64,000 nt of DNA from Lachnospiraceae bacterium (GCA_014804755.1 JAAUZE010000017.1:159835-223834); one strand, 5' to 3'; counted from the stretch's first letter, positions 48,578 to 58,254 are shown. The notes: a model not told the origin generated them from the sequence alone. Program-made: numbers and translations.

Positions 48578-49417
48578 CTACATCAACTTTTCAAATAATT
48601 GTTCAATATTCTTTACTATATCTTCCCAGTTATAATCCGCAGCGTAATCATATTTTCGCTGATATATTCCCCATTGTTCCATCAGACCGGCGTCAGATTT
48701 AATCTGTTCCAAAATATGCTTCGGAGCTGATAAAAGCTCATATGACTTCCTTTTTCTGCTTGCCGCTTCAAGCGCTTTCGCTAAATCAGAATAATTTATT
48801 GCGTCCGATTTGACAACATTCAAAATCATGAGGTCATAGTAATCCCTCATCCTTGTATTTAAGTTTCCCCTTGAGATTATGGTCTCCATCTTTTCTGCCA
48901 ATACAGTTTCAAGATTATAGGCTAACAATGATATACTACGTTCCTCAAACATCAACTTGTACTCATAATTCACTTCTTTTGGCGTAATCACATCATCTGT
49001 TGAGATATCAATTTTCAAGGGTGTTTTCATCGTATCCAGTACCGCCTCCAATTTAAAACGGATTCCCGGATATTCTGCTTCGTCCATAATACGTTCGACA
49101 CTCTTGACTTCAAACCGGGTTTCATCATCGAGTGGAGTAGCAATAATATCCTCAATCACTTTTCTTGCATCCTCCGGCGAAAGATTATAATTCCGTATAG
49201 TAGTATCTATATCCATTGTCGCTCGATTATCAAGTCCCACCATAGAAGCGATTAGCAATCCGCCTTTTAAGATTAAATTGCCGCTATATTTTGATAGAGA
49301 CATCCGTTCCAAAAATCTTTCCATTATAACATTTCTGATCAGCGTCATAGCTTTGGCATTATCTCCATGAGATTTATTTCTTACCAGTGCTTTCAATTGT
49401 GTTGATGTATGAATCAC
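48578..49417 (-). CDS. abiEii: AbiEii-type nucleotidyltransferase toxin (AbiE pair 2)
   Basis: A 279-residue toxin homologous to the one at 37.7 kb but clearly diverged. Motifs: LKGGLLIASMVGLDNRATMD (about 48-67), LLAYNLETVLAEKMETII, and NLNTRMRDYYDLMIL. A C-terminal extension of about 20 residues (NWEDIVKNIEQLFEKLM) is absent from pair 1. Its start overlaps the antitoxin stop by four bases. Two different AbiE pairs within 12 kb suggests separate acquisitions. Confidence 0.88.
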   Translation of the reverse strand: MIHTSTQLKALVRNKSHGDNAKAMTLIRNVIMERFLERMSLSKYSGNLILKGGLLIASMVGLDNRATMDIDTTIRNYNLSPEDARKVIEDIIATPLDDETRFEVKSVERIMDEAEYPGIRFKLEAVLDTMKTPLKIDISTDDVITPKEVNYEYKLMFEERSISLLAYNLETVLAEKMETIISRGNLNTRMRDYYDLMILNVVKSDAINYSDLAKALEAASRKRKSYELLSAPKHILEQIKSDAGLMEQWGIYQRKYDYAADYNWEDIVKNIEQLFEKLM

Positions 49418-50004
49418 AGCAGTACCTCCATATATTGTTTGATTTTCTGCTCTACATGGAGCATTTTGGCATACTCCATAAGTCTCGGCAGATTTTTCTT
49501 TCCACTCAGATATTCTTTTACCGCAAACTGCTTATCCTGTATTTCTGTGTCTGTTCTGAAAATATCGCACAACGTTCTTTCTGCGTTATAGCATGGAACT
49601 GTATGTCCATATGGTGTGACAGCAGTATCCATCCCTAAGGAATAGCGTTTCTCAACTACCGTTACCTTTTTAAGTGGACTTTTCCCTCTATAATCTACTT
49701 TGTATCCTCTTGGTACGGTAACAGTAAAACAGATTGGCTCTCGTTCTGATAATCCGAGCAGATACAGGGCTGTATCGTGGGAATAGACAATTTTCTTATG
49801 TTGCAAGGAAATAATATACAAATCATCCTGCCACGCATCCGGAGCCAGATATACGCCTTTTGCAACCCTTTCACAATTTCTGTCTTGCAAATATTTAATT
49901 GCGTACTGCTTTGAAATACCCTCAGCAACAATGTCAGCGATCTGTATAATCCCTTGATTTTGTAAAATTTTTGCTTCGATGATTTCTTTTTTATTTACTT
50001 TCAT
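49414..50004 (-). CDS. abiEi: AbiEi-type antitoxin (AbiE pair 2)
   Basis: About 196 residues starting MKVNKKEIIEAKILQNQG: an N-terminal wHTH and a C-terminal antitoxin domain (VYSHDTALYLLGLSEREPI, YNAERTLCDIFRTDTEIQD). The frame is open to 50172, but a consensus promoter at 50012-50040 would start transcription within three bases of the ATG at 50002-50004, so upstream starts are excluded and the message would be leaderless. Coupled to the toxin gene by a four-base overlap. Confidence 0.85.
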   Translation of the reverse strand: MKVNKKEIIEAKILQNQGIIQIADIVAEGISKQYAIKYLQDRNCERVAKGVYLAPDAWQDDLYIISLQHKKIVYSHDTALYLLGLSEREPICFTVTVPRGYKVDYRGKSPLKKVTVVEKRYSLGMDTAVTPYGHTVPCYNAERTLCDIFRTDTEIQDKQFAVKEYLSGKKNLPRLMEYAKMLHVEQKIKQYMEVLL

Positions 50005-50040
50005 ACAACATGTTATATCCAAATGTAGTGTAAAAGTCAA
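50002..50040 (-). promoter_or_regulatory. Promoter of AbiE pair 2, apparently leaderless
   Basis: TTGACT (50035-50040), 17 bases, TATAAC (50012-50017), then seven bases to the ATG (50002-50004). A near-palindrome ATAACATGTTGTAT covers the -10 box to start codon and could be the AbiEi operator. Confidence 0.65.
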
Positions 50041-50057
50041 TTTTTTCACGAAAAAAT

Positions 50058-50170
50058 GCCCTGCCGAAGCAGGGCGCACATCTTTCCATATTAGATTACC
50101 CGGAACATTTTCTGCGATACAAGTTTCTCTTCCTTGTTCTTTTCCAGTACCTTTCTGGCAATTGCTTATC
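50058..50170 (-). repeat. Integrase 3'-end scar with terminator hairpin
   Basis: GCCCTGC/GCAGGGC (50058-50075) followed on the minus strand by ATTTTTTCG repeats the hairpin at 27622-27639. The adjoining 90 bases resemble those after the hairpin there (CGCACATCTTTCCATAT and the CTCTTCC...TTCTTTTCCAGTA stretch), so this is a leftover of a third related element. It insulates the AbiE pair 2 promoter from upstream reading. Confidence 0.6.
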
Positions 50171-50220
50171 ACATAGAGATATCTCCTTTCTCACCTTTCT
50201 TTGGATCGCGATGTCTTCAA

Positions 50221-51924
50221 TTACATTTCAAACAGATGAAAGAATTCTGCCTCATCAAGTTTACCTAAAGGTGTGTCAGCCACTATTTTTCCTGAATTAA
50301 TTATAATAATGCGTGAAAATGTATTTATTTCGCTCCACTTATGTGAAATGGCAATTACCGTTTTATCATGAAATTCATTTTGGATAATGTTTTGTATCAT
50401 CTGACTGTTCTCTTCATCCATTGATGCCGTTATTTCATCAAGGACTAAAACATCTGGATCCGCCAGAATTAATCGTGCTATGGCAAGCCTTTGCTTCTGA
50501 CCCCCAGAGAGCCTGATCCCGCTATCATGGATTTCCGTATCTAATTTTTGCGGTAGTTTTTGTATGAAGCTTAGTAAATTTACTTTCTCACAGGCTTCAA
50601 TCATTCTGTCTTCACTTATTTCAGGGTTGCTGATCGATAGATTATCTTTTATTGTTCCATTAATAAAATGTGGAGTCTGTGGAAGATATCTTATTTTTTT
50701 ATATATGCTTATTTCATTTATTTCCCTTATGGGAATATCGTTAACCAGAATATCCCCTTTTTGAACAGGCTGCATCCCCATAATTGTTCTGAGTAAAGTA
50801 GTTTTTCCGGAACCGTTATGACCCGCAATAACAATATGTTCCCCCCTTTTTATTGTCAGATTTATGTTGCTTAAAGCATCTACACGCGAATCCTTAAATG
50901 AGACCGATACATTTTGTAATTTGACAGATGAAAAGGAATGTAATATTTTATGCTGAGGAATATCGATATTTATAGTCTGGGCAACATTTTGTATTTGTGG
51001 CAGGTTTTGATAATATTCAAATATATTGTCCGATATTTCAGTTACACTTTTTAAAAATACCGACAAATATCCCATAAATGCGATCAGGGAAACAATAGTA
51101 AGTTTGTCGGTAAAAACCAATATCCCACCGATGAAATAGAGACCCATTTCAAGTACAATATAATCCTTAAAGGATATAAAAGCTCTATTTGCAAAAGAGA
51201 CCGTCTGCTTTTTAAGGATTTTTACGGATAATTTCTGCCAATATATCTCCACTTTGCCTATGATTGTAGAAAAAAGATGGTTATATTTAATAAATTCCCA
51301 ATTTCCTAATATGTTATATAACAATTTCTCATATTCCCCTTGTGTATTTCTTATATCTTTCGTTAATTGTTCCGCTTTTCTCCCTATTTTTTTAGTTACC
51401 CAGAAAGAGAGTGGGATGAACATGTAAGCTATAATTGCAAGTATCGGAGACATCACAAATAGCAGTATTGATAATGAAAAGATAGTAATAAGCGCTAATA
51501 GATACTGGAAGATATTCTTTTCTACCAATACTAAAACAGTTGTGGCATCTTCGGTAATAGTTTTTTTCAGATTCCCTAGATCACCGCACAAAATTTTCCC
51601 AATGGGCATATCTAAATATTTGTTAAGCAGCGCATTCTGAAGGTTCTTCTCAAAGTTCAGGAAAAACCGATTATGGAATTTCCATGATACTATTTTGGCT
51701 ATGCCAGACAAAAAATAAACAGTAAGAATTGATGCAATAACATATTTTAAAAAGTATAATTGATCCTCAACCATAATTTTATCTATTAACTGTATATAAA
51801 TAAATGGGTTTACCAGAATTAGTATTTTTATAAATAACTCAAAAAACGCCCAGATATACAGATCTGTTTTTCTCTGTGCCATATATGGTGAAAACTGCAT
51901 AAAATAAGTCATTCTATTTTTCAT
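50221..51924 (-). CDS. ABC exporter, fused membrane and ATPase domains (second half)
   Basis: A 567-residue exporter half: six membrane helices (about 20-305) then an ATPase domain with Walker A AGHNGSGKTT, signature LSGGQKQRLAIAR and Walker B VLVLDEITAS. It lacks a C39 peptidase domain. AAGGAGAACCGG in the end of the preceding gene serves its ATG, and the genes overlap by 11 bases, so the two products probably form a heterodimer. Substrate unknown; the upstream peptide gene is a candidate. Confidence 0.92.
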   Translation of the reverse strand: MKNRMTYFMQFSPYMAQRKTDLYIWAFFELFIKILILVNPFIYIQLIDKIMVEDQLYFLKYVIASILTVYFLSGIAKIVSWKFHNRFFLNFEKNLQNALLNKYLDMPIGKILCGDLGNLKKTITEDATTVLVLVEKNIFQYLLALITIFSLSILLFVMSPILAIIAYMFIPLSFWVTKKIGRKAEQLTKDIRNTQGEYEKLLYNILGNWEFIKYNHLFSTIIGKVEIYWQKLSVKILKKQTVSFANRAFISFKDYIVLEMGLYFIGGILVFTDKLTIVSLIAFMGYLSVFLKSVTEISDNIFEYYQNLPQIQNVAQTINIDIPQHKILHSFSSVKLQNVSVSFKDSRVDALSNINLTIKRGEHIVIAGHNGSGKTTLLRTIMGMQPVQKGDILVNDIPIREINEISIYKKIRYLPQTPHFINGTIKDNLSISNPEISEDRMIEACEKVNLLSFIQKLPQKLDTEIHDSGIRLSGGQKQRLAIARLILADPDVLVLDEITASMDEENSQMIQNIIQNEFHDKTVIAISHKWSEINTFSRIIIINSGKIVADTPLGKLDEAEFFHLFEM

Positions 51925-53641
51925 TTGCCGGTTCTCCTTTATTAAGATATTTCACATAATCACTGTTGTTAGCAAGTAATTCTTCATGTTTGCCAACTGC
52001 TTCAATTTCTCCATTTTTAATAAAATAAACCCTGTCTGCCGCTTTTAGAGTCTCTATCCTGTGTGAGATCATAATTATAGTTTTTTGACGATAAAATGCT
52101 TGACACATTTCAAGAAAGATCTGTTCGCTCTTCCAATCAAAGGCAGATGTCGGTTCATCAAAAATAATGATGTCTGTATTTTTCAACAGTGTCCTGGAAA
52201 TACCGATCCTTTGTATCTGTCCACCTGACAGATGGGTATTCAACCCGGATAATTCAGTAGACAATCCATTGGGCAATGAATTAACATACTCAGATAATCC
52301 GACTCTTTCCAGTACAAGCCAGATTTCATTATCACGTTCCATATTATCAGAGAATATCAAATTGTATCTGATGCTTCCGTCAAAAATAGCTGTTGCCTGA
52401 AATACCACACCTATTTTTGATGACAGATTCACATTTTTATTTTGTTTCATCGCCATATTGCCAATGTAAATAATTCCGTCATCCGGGTTATAAAAATCCA
52501 TCATCAGACGGGTTATCGTTGTTTTGCCGCATCCACTTTCCCCGGCAAATACCACATGTTCTCCGGGGCGGATATAGAAAGATAAATTTTTGAGAATTTG
52601 AGCTCCTTCCTTCTCATATCTGAAACATATATTTTCAAAACGTATATCGTTTGCAGCAGAAGTAAGTATTTCAGGGACAAAACTTTCCTGCGGCGAAGAT
52701 ATCATATTTCGTACGCGGTCTATTGCCACCATGTTTTCTGTAATCGGATTTGCCCGGTTGGCCATTTCATTAAAAATAGCCAGTGAAGAGTTAAAATATT
52801 CTATTACCGAGATAAAGTTTCCAATTAATAATTCTTTTTGTATAACGAGAATCGCAGAAACGCTGTATAAAAGAATTTTCAATATAACTGCTGTTCCCTC
52901 TATTCCAATCTGCGTAAATGTTTCAATTTTTGTTGTAGATTTTCGAATGCTTATGTAATTCTCTTTCTGCTTAAGATAGTCAGAGTTGACTTTCTGTTCC
53001 CCGGAAAGTAAACGGATATCAACTAAGCTATTAATAATATCAAAAAACCAACCTGATAATTTCCCATCTATTTCTGATTGCTTCTGATAATACTTTTTTG
53101 ATATTTTCGAACAGAATGTTGGAAGAAGGAAAGATATAGGCATACAAATAATAGTAAGAACTAATAGTTTCCAACTTATTAGCAGAATCAAAATTATCTG
53201 TGAAGCAAATTCAAAAATATCCGAAACAGAATAAAAAAGGTTGTAGTAAATATAATCAAGTATTTGATGAACATCCTTTTCTATTCTTGATATCGTGTCA
53301 CCTCTGTCCATCTGAGATAAATAATCTGCCGGTTTTGAAAATATGTTTTCCAAAGCATCTCTTCGTATATCAAAAAGAAGAGTAGTTTCAAGAGCAGCAT
53401 ACTGTCTTGTATTGATAAAGCGCATTAATTGTTGTACCAAGAAGAATGCGCCATACAAACAGAAGTTTTGAAAAAAGAGAACATAATCCCTACCATATAA
53501 TAAACTATTGATCATTTTTCCAAGGAAGAAAGGGAAAAGCGCTCCGGATATAGATGTTAACAGGATACTAAAAAGCATTACAGACAATCTGATTTTGTAA
53601 TTTCGGGCATAAAGCCAAATAAATTTTAAGTTTTCTTTCAT
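51914..53641 (-). CDS. ABC exporter, fused membrane and ATPase domains (first half)
   Basis: About 575 residues: a six-helix exporter domain (about 15-300) and an ATPase domain with Walker A AGESGCGKTT, signature LSGGQIQRIGISR and Walker B IIIFDEPTSAFD. The frame is open to 53692 but AAAAGGAGATTTTT before the ATG at 53639-53641 fixes the start MKENLKFIWLYARN. No peptidase domain. A terminator-like hairpin separates it from an upstream 21-codon peptide gene that has its own promoter, an arrangement typical of peptide-export operons. Confidence 0.92.
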   Translation of the reverse strand: MKENLKFIWLYARNYKIRLSVMLFSILLTSISGALFPFFLGKMINSLLYGRDYVLFFQNFCLYGAFFLVQQLMRFINTRQYAALETTLLFDIRRDALENIFSKPADYLSQMDRGDTISRIEKDVHQILDYIYYNLFYSVSDIFEFASQIILILLISWKLLVLTIICMPISFLLPTFCSKISKKYYQKQSEIDGKLSGWFFDIINSLVDIRLLSGEQKVNSDYLKQKENYISIRKSTTKIETFTQIGIEGTAVILKILLYSVSAILVIQKELLIGNFISVIEYFNSSLAIFNEMANRANPITENMVAIDRVRNMISSPQESFVPEILTSAANDIRFENICFRYEKEGAQILKNLSFYIRPGEHVVFAGESGCGKTTITRLMMDFYNPDDGIIYIGNMAMKQNKNVNLSSKIGVVFQATAIFDGSIRYNLIFSDNMERDNEIWLVLERVGLSEYVNSLPNGLSTELSGLNTHLSGGQIQRIGISRTLLKNTDIIIFDEPTSAFDWKSEQIFLEMCQAFYRQKTIIMISHRIETLKAADRVYFIKNGEIEAVGKHEELLANNSDYVKYLNKGEPANEK

Positions 53642-53662
53642 AAAAATCTCCTTTTTTTGGGC

Positions 53663-53694
53663 ATAAAAATGCTTGGGATATGTGTCTCCCAAGC
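53663..53694 (-). terminator. Hairpin between peptide gene and ABC genes
   Basis: GCTTGGGA pairs with TCCCAAGC (53671-53694), followed on the minus strand by ATTTTTATG. It would partly terminate transcripts after the peptide gene, letting the peptide outnumber the transporter. Confidence 0.7.
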
Positions 53695-53854
53695 TAAAAG
53701 GATTTTTTATCTACTCTGAAAACTAATCGATAGTTTACGAACTTAATTATCACTATATGAAAAAACGTATGTTTCAGCTAAGAAAGAAAAATAGTTGTTT
53801 TCCTATAGATTTCTCAACTTCATCCATTGTATTAAAATGTAGTAATAAAAAGTA

Positions 53855-53920
53855 TCAATAACTAGAGTTGACTTTATGCCGGGAGCCATGTTTAATTACT
53901 ATAATATTAGATTTTCTCAT
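53855..53920 (-). CDS. 21-residue peptide gene upstream of twin ABC exporters
   Basis: ATG at 53918-53920 behind GGAAGGAG (nine bases) and a consensus promoter. The product begins MRKSNIIVIKHGSRHK and ends SSY at a TGA (53855-53857). The same frame stays open for a further 26 codons to 53774, with LHFNTMDEVEKSIGKQL in the extension, so the intact peptide may be about 48 residues if TGA is read through or is a recent mutation. Promoter, ribosome site and downstream exporter genes suggest a secreted or signalling peptide. No family recognised. Confidence 0.5.
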   Translation of the reverse strand: MRKSNIIVIKHGSRHKVNSSY

Positions 53921-53954
53921 AGTACATCGCTCCTTCCATCTTTTAGTCGAGTAG

Positions 53955-53983
53955 ATTATATCTCATTTTGTTTCTCCGGTCAA
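53955..53983 (-). promoter_or_regulatory. Promoter of the peptide/ABC exporter unit
   Basis: TTGACC (53978-53983), 17 bases, TATAAT (53955-53960) on the minus strand. A hairpin with CAGAGA/TCTCTG arms lies upstream near 54010-54035. Confidence 0.75.
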
Positions 53984-54078
53984 CTATAATTTGCCCGTTC
54001 TGCCTGATTACAGAGACGCCATAATGATATCTCTGGCACAGAACCAGGTCTACTATCAAGTCCTCAGAAACGTATAAT

Positions 54079-55428
54079 AGATTTTGCAAATTCTAATATC
54101 ATAAAAAATAGACATGGTCTATAGCCGTTTGGTAGAATTAAGTCACCACTACAAAACTCACCGAAGGAGGCTAAAAACCATGTCTGATAACATTATACAA
54201 CTAAACGAAGATTTAATAAAGCACGATCTGAAAGACCTTGTCCGCTCCAGCGTGGAAGAAACCCTCAATGCCCTGCTTGATAAAGAGGCGGATGAACTTG
54301 TAAATGCCCAGAAGTACGAGCGCTCCAGTGAACGCCAAGGCTACCGTTCCGGACATTATAAACGAAACTTCCATACCACTGCCGGAGAAGTGGAACTGAA
54401 AATCCCCAAGCTCAAAGGAGTTCCTTTTGAGACGACCATCATTGAACGGTATCGCCGCAGGGAATCTTCTGTGGAAGAAGCCCTGATCGAGATGTAGCCG
54501 GTGTCTCCGTGCGCCGTGTGGAGGATATCACAGAAGCTTTATGGGGCACCAAAGTATCACCCGGCACGATCAGCAACCTCAATAAAAAAGCATATGGACA
54601 CATTGAAAACTGGCGTACCCGCCCATTATCCGGTGAGTATCCATACGTCTATGTGGATGGTGTATATCTCAAACGAAGCTGGGGCGGAGAGATCCAGAAT
54701 GTTTCTATCCTTGTGTCCATCGGCGTCAGCAATGACGGATTCCGCGAGATCATCGGTGCTGCGGAAGGAATGAAAGAGGATAAAGAAAGCTGGCGTTCCT
54801 TTTTCGTATGGCTGAAGGAAAGAGGTCTCACCGGAGTGCGCCTGATTATCGGGGATAAGAACCTCGGGATGCTGGAGACCATACCGGAAGTATTTCCAGA
54901 TGCCTGTTATCAGCGCTGCACGGTTCACTTTTATCAAAACATTTTTTCTGTCACACCACGGAATAAGATGAAAAGTGTTGCCATGATGCTGAAAGCCATC
55001 CACGCGCAGGAGAGTAAAGAAGCAGCCCGTGAGAAAGCCCGCCAGGTGGCAGAAAAGCTGAAGGAGATGAAACTAAACTCAGCAGCAAAGAAGCTTCAGG
55101 ACGGTATTGAAGAAACCCTTACTTACATGGACTTTCCAACCCAGCACTGGAGCCGGATCAGGACAAACAACACCATCGAGCGCCTCAACCGGGAGATCAA
55201 GCGCCGGACAAAGGCGATAGGTGCCTTTCCTGACGGCCAGAGCGCCCTGATGCTTGTATGTGCCAGACTGCGTCATGTAGCCGGGACCCAATGGGGGGAC
55301 GCGACGTTACATGAATATGGATCATCTCACCAAACCGGAAGATGATCTATTGTCTGATATCATAGCCAGTTAACTGCAGACTACCAAACGGTAAGAATTA
55401 TATTTGCGAAAAACTATTGACACAATCT
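54079..55428 (+). mobile_element. IS256-family insertion sequence (inactive)
   Basis: Bounded by imperfect inverted ends: AGATTTTGCAAA... with inner CCGTTTGGTAG near 54125 on the left, and the complement CTACCAAACGG...CACAATCT on the right. The roughly 1.35-kb size suits the family. The transposase gene is frameshifted. Exact ends are approximate because the terminal repeats match only in part and no target duplication was confirmed. Confidence 0.7.
54114..55345 (+). pseudogene. IS256-family transposase, frameshifted
   Basis: Mutator-type DDE transposase in two frames. The first (54114-54497; real start probably ATG at 54180, MSDNIIQLNEDLIK) ends EEALIEM-stop. The second resumes at RRVEDITEALWGTKVSPGTI and carries the first catalytic Asp in YVYVDGVYLK, then VRLIIGDKNLGMLETI, and ends with RTNNTIERLNREIKRRTKAIG. 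Around 54495 the expected ATGTATCTGGCCGG reads ATGTAGCCGG, a four-base loss that makes a TAG and shifts the frame. Confidence 0.85.
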
Positions 55429-55444
55429 AAAGGAGTCAAGCATC

Positions 55445-55561
55445 ATGAAAAATCATGTTTGTAGAAATGGCCAGATTAAACTGATTATGGAATGCCGATT
55501 ATTACCAGAAAACTCGGATCAACCACTTGCAACTTTTGCAAAATCTTATATCAGGTTTTAG
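55445..55561 (+). pseudogene. Possible IS66-type small OrfA remnant
   Basis: A 38-residue frame behind AAAGGAG starting MKNHVCRNGQIKLIMECRLL. The KLIMECR segment is like the opening of the short first protein of IS66-family elements; the remainder diverges and stops. Probably a truncated piece flanking the IS256 element. Confidence 0.35.
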
Positions 55562-55605
55562 AGTTTACACAAAACTTGAAACAGTCTCAAAAGTAGCAGA
55601 TCAGT

Positions 55606-58254
55606 TTATTCATCTATCCCATAATTTTTAAGCATATCAAATGCTTTATAAAATTTTTTCTTTCTCTTTTCATAATCATATGGAATCCATAAATCTAAAA
55701 CATCATTAAACAACTCATTAATAAGATCTATAAAAGAATTTTTTAAATTAAGCTTTAATGTATTACAATCAGCCAATATGAATAAATGCTCATGTTTAGC
55801 GCCTATAAAATCAATAACTCCTTTAAGATATGTCATATAATCTTGATCATTATACATCAAAATCGGATACTCTGACCCAACTATATGATTCCTAATTGAA
55901 ACGTTTCTGTCTCTTACTTCTTTTAATATATAAACTTTTGATAAATTAAGCTTTTCTATAAAATATGGATGAAAAAATGAAAAAGTGTCTTCCAAATATA
56001 ATACACCATCTGGTAAATCTTGATTCTTGGTAAAATCATTATATTTTTGCCTTTCTTGATTATGTTTATACGGTTTCCTAACAGGTGCTACTTTACTTTT
56101 TAAGATGCTAGCAATTTGCCATTTCCATATTTCAATGTTTATTTTTTCGAATACAGGATGGTTATATTCAATTTCTGTTCTCGAAAGATTTATATTTAAT
56201 AGATTTTTATCATCTATAATTGAACAGATAGCAACATTGTTTGGAATTCCCCATATTCGTTTGTAGCTGGAAATATTATTGTTAATGAGAAATCCATTAA
56301 TTATAATATTGGATATTAAATTATCCTCGCCTAAATAATAATACTTGCTCTTACCAAATCGTATAGACGGAAAAGAATAATTCACAGAATTAAATCCATC
56401 CATAGTAATATAATACCATTTACTTAAATTATTTTTTTCAGCAACATTATTTAAATTGCTGGGGGCATCATAAAAAAATGATGGAAATATTTCTTTATCA
56501 TCTATCCAATAATGAACAGAAGGATTGCTATAATGATACCACTCTGTCCAATTGATTTCTGACAATTGATTATCTTTAAATATTCTATTTATAGCATAAT
56601 CTGAATATGGAATATAATCATTATAAAAACCATATCTTGTATCCCCGTTAGTAGATCTAAGTAAGTTATTCCAAGAGGTTTTCATTTTTATTTTAATTAT
56701 TGTTCCTATTTCTACTTCCTTAATCCTATCTGCATCAATATTTTCTTTTTCTAACATAATATCAAAGCAATAACCTTGCTCATCATCTATGTGTCTTGTT
56801 GTAATATTTGCTTCATTTCCCAATAAAAATGTCGCCAAAAAACCAACCCCAAACCTTCCAGTTCTTGTTGTATTTTCGTCTTTTGACATTATATCATTCC
56901 AGAAAACACTATTTCTAAAGCTTGAACCTATAGTCAAATAATAGTTCACAATTACATCTTCATCCATTCCAATTCCATTATCTTTAACAATAATATAATT
57001 ATTTTTGGTATCAATTATTACATCAATTTTACCTTCATATCTTACGTTACCCTTTTCAAATTCAATTTTTTTTCTAATCATACATGCATCTACCGAATTC
57101 TGCAAAAGTTCGCGAATCCCGTAAAAAGGTTTTCCGTGATATAATGGTTCTACTAATAACTTACTTAAATTAGAATTTATTGAGAGTTTAGCTTCTTTTG
57201 TAAGAAATTTTTTTTTAAATAATTCTGGTTGTTCAAAAATATTAGATGCAATTCTATGTATTGATAAACTAAATTCGTTGCCATATGAATCGCAAAGTGC
57301 AGCCCACGATAAATCCAATTCTTGCTGAAACCACAATAAATTTTTCCTTACTTTAATAAATTGAGATGTATTTTGGGGTTCAGATTGAATATATAATGTT
57401 GCAAATGTACTCCAATTAAAATTATTTGAATCAATCGTTTGATTCCAGTCCCACTCCTCTTTTGATAAAATACTTTCAAATTGTTGCATATTATATATAA
57501 TATGAGGCGAACGATCCATTCCCATATCTAATATATCACCCATTCGCAAAAGAACCATAAGATATATAATGGGTATGTTGCTTGGTCTATAGGAATTGGT
57601 TTTTCCTATTAGCTGAGTTGAACTTTCATTCATAGCTGAACGTAAGTCCATAGAATGACTTTTACAAATCAAACCTATTATTTTTCTTTCTTCTTCAGTG
57701 AATTCTACAAACAAATTTTCATCTACATTTCCAGGAAATGAATGAAGTATAATATATTCAGCAAGAACAGCATGATTCCTACGAATAAATTCTCCGTAAG
57801 TTAGTCTATCACGTAAAGTTAAATTTAATGTATCATTTAAATCATTTGGATACACAAAAGGTTTAGCTTCTCCATATAGCTTCTGTAATTCAACATCAGA
57901 AAATCTTGAGGCTAGTTTTATAAAATCATTAAATTTATCTCTCCATATTTGAATATCAAATAGTTTTTGTAATCCATCAGGTTTAATAAACATCGCTATA
58001 TCATGTAAATATATAGATAAAATAAGGAAAGAAATATCTTTGGAATTAAGTTTATCCAAACTATGATCTGGTATTAAATTTTCAGTAATTTGTAATATGT
58101 TACTCACATGTTGATAGCCATGAACTGTATATTCTGGAAAGAAAAACATTTCTGTTGATTTTAAATAAGGTTCTATTTTATTGATGATATTTTGAGTTTT
58201 TCCATACCATTTTTTGTCCATCTGTAAAATGTTATATAATTCGTTTTTTTTCAT
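55606..58254 (-). CDS. HD-domain plus Hsp90-type (GHKL) ATPase protein
   Basis: An 882-residue multidomain protein. The N-terminal HD domain has His45/His49 (VHGYQHV) and His84-Asp85 (YLHDIAMF). A GHKL ATPase domain begins near residue 370, with N-box ELLQNSVDAC (382-391), DNGIGM (425-430) and the lid GRFGVGFLATF (466-476). A long AT-rich C-terminal region (500-882) has no recognised family. Such HD-Hsp90 fusions occur in predicted bacterial conflict systems. Start at ATG 58254 behind GGAAGTGAT. AT-rich coding DNA indicates transfer. Neighbours are RelA-like and NYN genes. Confidence 0.75.
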   Translation of the reverse strand: MKKNELYNILQMDKKWYGKTQNIINKIEPYLKSTEMFFFPEYTVHGYQHVSNILQITENLIPDHSLDKLNSKDISFLILSIYLHDIAMFIKPDGLQKLFDIQIWRDKFNDFIKLASRFSDVELQKLYGEAKPFVYPNDLNDTLNLTLRDRLTYGEFIRRNHAVLAEYIILHSFPGNVDENLFVEFTEEERKIIGLICKSHSMDLRSAMNESSTQLIGKTNSYRPSNIPIIYLMVLLRMGDILDMGMDRSPHIIYNMQQFESILSKEEWDWNQTIDSNNFNWSTFATLYIQSEPQNTSQFIKVRKNLLWFQQELDLSWAALCDSYGNEFSLSIHRIASNIFEQPELFKKKFLTKEAKLSINSNLSKLLVEPLYHGKPFYGIRELLQNSVDACMIRKKIEFEKGNVRYEGKIDVIIDTKNNYIIVKDNGIGMDEDVIVNYYLTIGSSFRNSVFWNDIMSKDENTTRTGRFGVGFLATFLLGNEANITTRHIDDEQGYCFDIMLEKENIDADRIKEVEIGTIIKIKMKTSWNNLLRSTNGDTRYGFYNDYIPYSDYAINRIFKDNQLSEINWTEWYHYSNPSVHYWIDDKEIFPSFFYDAPSNLNNVAEKNNLSKWYYITMDGFNSVNYSFPSIRFGKSKYYYLGEDNLISNIIINGFLINNNISSYKRIWGIPNNVAICSIIDDKNLLNINLSRTEIEYNHPVFEKINIEIWKWQIASILKSKVAPVRKPYKHNQERQKYNDFTKNQDLPDGVLYLEDTFSFFHPYFIEKLNLSKVYILKEVRDRNVSIRNHIVGSEYPILMYNDQDYMTYLKGVIDFIGAKHEHLFILADCNTLKLNLKNSFIDLINELFNDVLDLWIPYDYEKRKKKFYKAFDMLKNYGIDE

